NCBI RefSeq assembly: GCF_964204645.1
Contig: NC_134026.1
Location: forward strand, 24,880,650-24,944,649
DNA: 64,000 nt
DNA from: Tubulanus polymorphus
Taxonomy: Eukaryota > Nemertea > Palaeonemertea > Tubulaniformes > Tubulanidae
Reading direction: 5' to 3'
Part shown: piece after piece, positions 56,569-64,000 of the stretch
Layout of the letters: each line of letters opens with the position of its first letter
Numbering within the stretch: the first letter of the stretch is position 1
The notes under the pieces: generated by a model
What the model was told of the DNA's origin: nothing
Seen by the model: only the letters and a program-made list of their open reading frames with translations
Database searches by the model: none
Translations under genes and position numbers: made by a program

Positions 56569-59500
56569 TTGATATCAGAATAGTTTTATCAAAATAGGAA
56601 AAAATGTTCTAGTTCCTAACTTTTCGCAACAGTATTGATAGACCATATTTTCATAGAGGAATATGTGCACCACGGTTAAGACCTCCACGCCATGTCACCT
56701 CGGCGTTGTCTTATTCCTAATGACAAGCCATCTGTGTCAGCTGAATGCACCGATGGTACTCTCTGCCGAATTCAGATGCATATAAAGTTGTGGATACGAC
56801 CGGCGAAAGAGTCAAGACACCAACAGTTAATGCATGTTTGTTTTTATTATCTACCCAGCGTAAGTAATGAATTTTGTGTTTGGAAAGACACAGCTTCGGT
56901 ATGGCGGAAAAGCTTATCCCATTTGCATTTGGTCGTTTAGTTGACACACGAATGAAATTTTCATACACGGTAGCGTGTATAAAATTGGCTCGGAATGGTC
57001 AAACCTACGTGGTAAGAATGACTTTATCTCGGTACTTGGAGTACTAAATTACCAGATGTATATTATCCTATAACTGATGACCATGACCGAAGCGGCGATA
57101 TTCCCGCCTGCCTCCCACTCTTTCGGTTTCCGCATACTGATCAACAGATTTCATAACAATTCACTAACTAACTATTGCTATGTGGTAACGTCGAGAAAAC
57201 CCGTTCAATTGAAGTGCTCCACTTCTCGTCCACTTAGCAAAAATGCCATAAAACCTTGTGGTACCGACTGACCGCAAATTATATGTCCAATGTTCGCCAA
57301 ATGTTTGTTATTCATGAATGTATTCCAATTTTCGTCCATGTATATGAAATAAATGAATAGCCGAAAGTTGGATCTATTTTATGACATATTGACTAGATAT
57401 TTTCCTCGCAGAAGCTAAGTATAATTGACTAACAGGTCCTATGGGTGTCATAAAGAGAATCCAATAGTATTGTCTCAGGATTGCCGTATTTTACGAAGAA
57501 GGGAGTATGGTACCTTAATTGCGAGAGCAATATATCGTTTTGGTTGATGTCATAAAACAACTTGTTGAATAGTTGACAGTGAAAATAACTAATATTATGG
57601 TTATCAGTTATGAATATGAGATTAGATACTTTGGACCGTTTATGAATCAAATATTTATCATTAAAAAAAAAACGTTTGTGGCATCTCCATGAATACAGAT
57701 AGATGCAGTTTGCCTCGTTCATTTGTGCGAAATAAACCTTACCATGAAAGAAGTGAATGAATAATATTGAATATCTCCATCGAAGACTACCGTAATCAAA
57801 TCATATTTGGGGGGTTTATTTACTACAGCGACATTAACTCGTTCTCTGGAATGGCTTCTTTTCGTAATACAGCACATGTTCACGCTAAGCATCTTAAATG
57901 TTCAAAGTAGTTTGCTAACTGACTGGACGGTGGAACTTCTTTATTGCGTGGCATGAGATCGGCTTGTATACATTTGATTGGAAGAGACCTGCAGCGCATA
58001 AAATGTTTGTTGCGATTAAACGCAAGGGAAACCTTTTTAAACCATCTTTTGAAATAAAAAAGAGATTATTCATTGTTTAACGATGAAAAGTCAGAATGAA
58101 TTCAAATGTTTGGGATTGTCCAGTCACAAAAAATAGTTTAGAATTTCGTTGTAGACATACTGCTAATACAACGGTGAACTACGAAGTGTGCGACAAGCCA
58201 ACACCTATGTATATGTATGTAGATGGTTTCGCAATTCCATTCACAAATGCACAACTAATTTTGCCCTGCAGAGGTCCAGATGAGGTCATTTTTAACCACG
58301 CAAAATCGTCATTTACGTCGTAACGAAAGAAATGAGAAACGTTATTGTTAGCCATGGCACATAATACGTTACGGGTGTGATTCTTTTCTGAGAATAATAT
58401 ATCAGATTTAATTTTAACCGATCTCCCACCAACCGTTCCGACGCTGACTCGTTACTCGTCATCTGTCGTAATTTCCATATGCGGGGAATTATTTGGTGAG
58501 TCGTAGGATTTCAATTCACTACCCTCAACCTGTTTTGCATGCACCACTGTTTTTAATCAAAAACATCGAAGAGAATTAGATTCACGTTCTGTCAGCTTTC
58601 ATGTTTTACGCAAAACGAGATAATGTCAGCGTCACAAAATGACAACCCTGGGGGTCGAAAAATCGACTGAGAGTTTCAGGTGGTTTTAAGATCACGCATA
58701 TGACGATAACAATAATTACTGAGAACTAATTAATGTTCGAATAGAATGGAACCTCACTGCATCAACTTCGGCGTCAGCTCAAAAATGTATGCATCAATAT
58801 AAAGAATGCGTAAAACATGTCTTGCTTATGTTGTAGAACAATTTTTAAATTTTTTGACGTCAACGGTGACCTGTCACATATGATGCAATCAAAGTGGACA
58901 CGCTTTTCTCATAGAACCAAAATAGAGGAGACAGCGGGGGTATAGATACGGGTAACCCACGCAGTGTGGGAATTCTGTGGGAACAAAACGTGTGCATATA
59001 TTGTGACAAATTGCTATTTCCGCGCCGTGCGTTGCTTATCTGAAAAATATCCTGACAAATGGCGTCCAAGAGGAAACAATAGTGTGGTCAATTAGGGTAC
59101 AGTATGGTCATTGATCAAAGTTATTCCGGTCTGCAATGTGGGAAGTCCATCATTACGACTTAAGTCTTTATTTATGAAACCAAATCCATGGAGCGTTAAG
59201 TCATTCTCCATGTATCATTTCGTCCTCAAAGAAACGGGAAGGAAGTGCTAGTGATGAAATTTCGCATGGAACACTTCGTATTTTCCATGAATTATTTAGT
59301 TTAAAATCCAAAACCGAGTTCAATTTTCTTCGTAACGCAACTTTCCAGAATGATAGTAGGAAAATGAAGATAATCTGTAGGAATATGCTAACGTGAGCTA
59401 GAAATTTGTTCTGGACTTTTGCCCCATGAACTTCACCATTCCTTGTGTATTTATATCCATGTTTCATTCAAAATCTTATAGAAACGTTTAGATTTGCGCT

Positions 59501-62500
59501 ATTTATCGCCACCAGAAGTACGTAATCATCGATTTGAATATTCGACAGGCAAATCTGTACCAAAACAGGTCGTTTTCGGTTCTTGTCTACGTATACTGCA
59601 CTGATCTTTTCTTTATCTGTTTCTTGTTTTTCTTGCATTCATATGCCAACCTCACGAATTCATGGTGGTGCTTTGCAATACCAACAAAAATGCCAGTATC
59701 CAACTAGTAGTCGTTAATTGAGTTTTTACATTCACGCAATCCGATCATAGTAAAATCACGAGAGCTACGATCGTTACCGGCGTGTAGGTGGTTCAATGTT
59801 GCGAGCCAATTCCATGTGGCATCCGCAGTTTATCATTTTAGCCATAATAAACCTTATTAATCTAATAAACATGCTCCTAATCCGAACTTGGTGTGATAGA
59901 ATTGGTTGTTGGTCAAACGGGAAATTGATGCCCCAGTCTTTCTGCACTCACAGATGCTATATATATTCATAAGATATGTAATCTTCGATACTCCAATATT
60001 GTTCATCAATTGATTGGTAAATTGATATACAAAACCTATATAACTCTAAGTTGGGGCGAAAATCACGCTTTTGATATTGATATATATGGTATTTTGATAT
60101 TCACCGGTTTAAGATAAGACTGGTATGTGGCGTCATAAGGTTGTGGTCTAATTGTCTTATAATTTGAGTTCTCTTTTATTCACGTATACCAGGGGCAGGA
60201 AGCATATTTGATAAAAAAATTTCGTACTGTGTAAGAAGCGAATCTTCGCCTCGTAAGAATTAATAAAAGTGTGACCTGCTGTTTATATACCCGAAGCTAA
60301 CACGTTCAAAAAGGATATTGGATCGGTAAGTGACATGTTGTGGGGGTATATGCAACTTAAATGCATATATGCTGGATTAAATTATTTCAAGAGAATTATA
60401 GCATAGTGATCTCAATATCTGCAAATTAATGTCGCCTTTCATTTCATTATCTTCTATATTAATATTATGCTCTTCATTACTTCTACCGTATAGATTTAAA
60501 TATGACAGAGAGTGGGTAATTCTTCATTATACGTCCCTCCATACCAGGGAGGTGCTGAGCTGATTACGCCCAATGCGCAGAACTAATTTAATACGCGTAG
60601 CCTACATTGCATGTCTGTATGATCTAAAAGATGTCTTTATCCACCACGAGTTGTTATGGTTCTTCAAAGAAATGCTAAACCATCTCATACATCAAATAGT
60701 CTCATGAAATATATTTGTGTTCACGTTTCGATCAATTTCTGTTTTGAAAGTTTTACTTGACATCAGATTTTCAGTATTACTCCATAGCTGCCAGTGAACG
60801 TTAGATACGTATCTGAGAATCATTTGAAGTTGTGTGCAGGAAAATGAATTGACGGTCGTCGAAATTGCTGCACCTGGTGAACTGAATGCGGGTATCAATT
60901 ACAGCTGGACAACTTGTACCGCTGCATTAATGAATATTATATCAGCGATATGTCTGTTTTACTGAACTCGGATTTTATATCATACACGATATATGTAGTT
61001 CTCATTTTTAGATCACGAATTCTTACCAAGTACCATTATGAAATTTGCAGATTCCTATATGAAACAGTTGCGCGATACCGATGCTTTCTGGGTGTGAAAT
61101 CAATTAATGGTACAAACAGCAATCAAGTGTTTTAAGTGTACCCGGTAACATAACTTGTTCTGGTGCAGTGCCCTATATTTCTTAATAGCAGTAACATTTT
61201 ACTCGCTTGAAATGGAATTACGAGTCAATATATCGATTATCAATTGATAACGAACTAGAAATTCCACCCAACGTAAACTACTAAATTCATTCAGAATTGG
61301 TCAATAATTTTACATAGCTTTATAGCATTTTCATTCACGTCAATCGTTTGAAACTTTAAAGAGCATTCACTCATCGTAATCATCAATAAAGAGTAGAATC
61401 GTCGACCGAACAATCTGATGTATCAAATTGTAAGAGACAAATGACACAAAAGAATTCAATGATATCCTAATATATAAGTTAAGTAATTAGCCTACTCGTC
61501 TTTTCTACAGTAAATCCTCGAGTAACATGAAGTCGGGTTTTCGTCTGATTTGGCGGCTGACAATACATCCATTTCCAAAGCAAAAAGCAATCCCATTACT
61601 TTAATGAGAATTAATCGCAAAGTCACACGATTTCCACTGACTAATATGTTTTAATGCGATTAAGCCATCTTTCTGTATTTGTAAGTTACAGTAATTTCCC
61701 GCGTAGTCCATTTTAACGGTCAATCCCTGACTCTTCAATAGCTTCATCGAAGAAAAATGAAAATGATAATCTAAATACCCGAATCACGGTAACATTTGGA
61801 ATGCCCCCAGTGAACCTTTAGATGACGAACCAATTGTAGAAGATCGCATAAGCGATTCGAAAGTACTCTATGAGCTAGACGAAACTTAGTGGTTTATTAT
61901 CTGTGTGGGTGATGAGTGCGATATGCCTACGTAAATCTGCCGATTAGTTTATTGACACCTCTTCATCATAAACACACGCCAGAAATTGGGGATTCGAAAA
62001 TAAAATTTTAACTAACCACCATAAAGGAGATTTTTTTGTGTGGTAAGGTGTTAAACTGTATAACCGGCTTTTTATCGGGTAGCATTTTCCATTTTCAATG
62101 ATTTTTTTTCAACAAAAGTACCTTCCGCATAAAGCAAGGTTTCGTTTTAAGTTCTTTCCTCGGGCTACGTTTGATTGACGACATATCTCTATAAGATGAA
62201 AGTCTAGGGCAGGAAACTTGTCAAGCTAGTTGCAGAGACGACGAGCATATGGGTGAAAAGTCGCGCTGTAACTGAGGTAATCGTCTTGTATACCTGAAGG
62301 CAACCTGCATAAGCAAACCAATGCATCCTCACGTTCAATTTGTATCATTATTAAACAAAAGTATACAAGATGTGGCGATCTTCGCTGCTAGAATAAGGAT
62401 AATTGTTAGTTATCCGCGTTCACACCGAATTCTTTGAGTTACTACTTGTTTGCTTCAGGTTTTCTACAAATAGAGATTATTTGTATGATGTCTGGGAAAT

Positions 62501-64000
62501 TTTTACATTCACTAAAGATGAGTATCACAGGGGAAAGAACCAGCATGGTTTCGAAAAAGATTCGGTTAGTTGCCCGGTTATTTGGTCAACGCGCGTAATG
62601 CTGTTATGACAAAACTTGATACAATAAGGTCGTGTAACAGAAGAGTGGCTGTTCCGCACCAAAGTGGCTTCATACGGGTATGAAATCTTATTACGAAACC
62701 TCTCAGACATTGCTTTTGCAACTGAATGAACTTTTTCACATTTGAAATTTTTCAGCTTTGGAAGTTTACCGATCGTATTTCTGATGACGTTTAAGGAATG
62801 AAAGTTTACTTATCAAAATCTGCAGCACGTACATAGATTTCCGAACAACGTCATAAATACATTTGTCACACATTTTCTAGAGGTGACGATAAGCAGGGCT
62901 CATTGAGTTTCGTCAGTTGGACGGACATTTTATTCTCTGCAGCTTTTATCCTCGTGAGCATCTCCTCACCGAACAAAGCCATCTTGCTACTAATGAAAGA
63001 GGGCAGAGCGGATACAGGAGCGAGGACATTTGTTCATATCTATCTCATTAATGTTCTCCCGAACGTGGCGTAAAATAATTCTACGGCTTTGATTCACAAC
63101 GTCCACAGGGAAGTGTCGCACAGCTATATGAATGCTTAAATCATTGCCGTATGCGCGGCGTACGTGGGCTGCTTGGCCATATTTTAGTTTCAAATTACAA
63201 ACGAAATTATAAGTTCGTGACTTTCGGGATTCTCAAGTCGGTATTTAATTTTCTCAAAGCTCATGACATCGCCACCTTATTTATAAAGGCATTTCAAAAG
63301 TTTTGTCTCATCTTTTTTGACATCGGCAACCGTGTATTTTTTGTGAACATGTTTAACTGATTACATGATTATTTGACATTACATGAAATTACATTTTCTG
63401 TTCAGCCTTTTGACTATACCGAACGTGTATATTTCCATTGACGTCGGTGCTCGTCGAAGTCGGAGCTATTTGCATCGATGGCATGAGTGTCTCATGAAAA
63501 CGTCTGCCTTAATTACGGACAACACCAGTCACAGCCATTGACAAACCGCGCAATAAACTTTCCATCTTGGCGACAACCCGTCGAGTTTTTGTCAGTTTTT
63601 AAGACACTCGCACGAGTTGAAACCCATGAACTAGGACATAAAACGATGGCCGAGTTACCGTTACCAAACAACGAATGAAAGTATATCAGCGCAGATATTC
63701 GATTTTATGCCATCTTCCATGATTTATACAGGTGCCAATTTCTGACATAGAGAAAAGTAACCTATTCTAAATATTTCTCTATGGTTGCGAAAATGACAAA
63801 CCTTATTCAGAAAGATGTTCATAGATACCCCTTTAGATTGATTTTGTGAGTCTGTGCGTAAGAAGAGGTTAAGCTCATTTTGGTGAATAACATATTACAT
63901 ACCATAAATCCTATGTGTAATAAACATGAAAATCATTATTCATCATTTGATATTTCAGGTCATATTACACTCGAAATATCAATCCGATTACACTTCAATT
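56569..64000. other. Gene-free right end of the window
   Basis: 7.4 kb of AT-rich DNA with no recognised coding exon, RNA gene or transposase. Short open frames (for example 57429-57722 minus and 58096-58323 plus) have no identifiable domain. It may be distal regulatory DNA or an intron of a gene beyond the window. Confidence 0.4.

Noticed and set aside
57429-57722. 97-codon minus-strand frame resembling a retroelement fragment
   Set aside because: No integrase, protease or reverse transcriptase motif, and no related sequence nearby.
58096-58323. 75-codon plus-strand frame with four cysteines
   Set aside because: No signal peptide, no convincing donor site, and no family resemblance.
59201-59467. 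88-codon minus-strand frame with one hydrophobic stretch
   Set aside because: Chance frame in AT-rich DNA; no splice context or recognisable domain.

Overview
This window is animal nuclear DNA. Every large gene is split by short GT-AG introns, and all the encoded proteins have clear metazoan counterparts. The AT-rich base composition, small introns, intronless rhodopsin-like receptors and miniature transposons fit an invertebrate, most likely a spiralian such as a mollusc; the species cannot be fixed from sequence alone. I assembled exons by hand from splice signals, reading phase and remembered vertebrate orthologues. For every named multi-exon gene the summed exon lengths give one open frame.

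Layout: STN1 (+, 741-3084); HVCN1 proton channel (-, 4379-5218); ZC3H13 (-, 5983-12968), head-to-head with TAB1 (+, 13408-18104); PRKRIP1 (+, 18317-19569), tail-to-tail with HEATR6 (-, 20090-27533). A one-exon GPCR (+, 22962-23945) is nested antisense inside a HEATR6 intron. A second intronless GPCR (+, 29324-30271) faces LIG4 (-, 30998-35152). SYNRG (-, 37810-44592) is head-to-head with MRM1 (+, 45251-47163), which is tail-to-tail with an unnamed PLAT/TSP1/LDLa membrane protein (-, 47316-49551). The remaining 14 kb is nearly gene-free, apart from a possible small secreted-peptide gene (-, 52536-54047) and a MITE.

The genes do not form a pathway. They include telomere maintenance (STN1), end joining (LIG4), m6A writing (ZC3H13), TAK1 signalling (TAB1), splicing-associated PRKRIP1, AP-1 trafficking (SYNRG) and mitochondrial rRNA methylation (MRM1). 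They are arranged as divergent and convergent pairs.

The most unusual structure is in TAB1 intron 1: a foldback-type element of about 2.1 kb. Its diverged terminal inverted repeats flank two head-to-head arrays of a 93-bp unit, itself built from GTTAC motifs about 10.3 bp apart. Other points of interest are a TAB1 that keeps the PP2C metal-binding aspartates, an Hv1 channel lacking one zinc-binding histidine, two related hairpin MITEs, and an unusual PLAT-TSP1 membrane protein.
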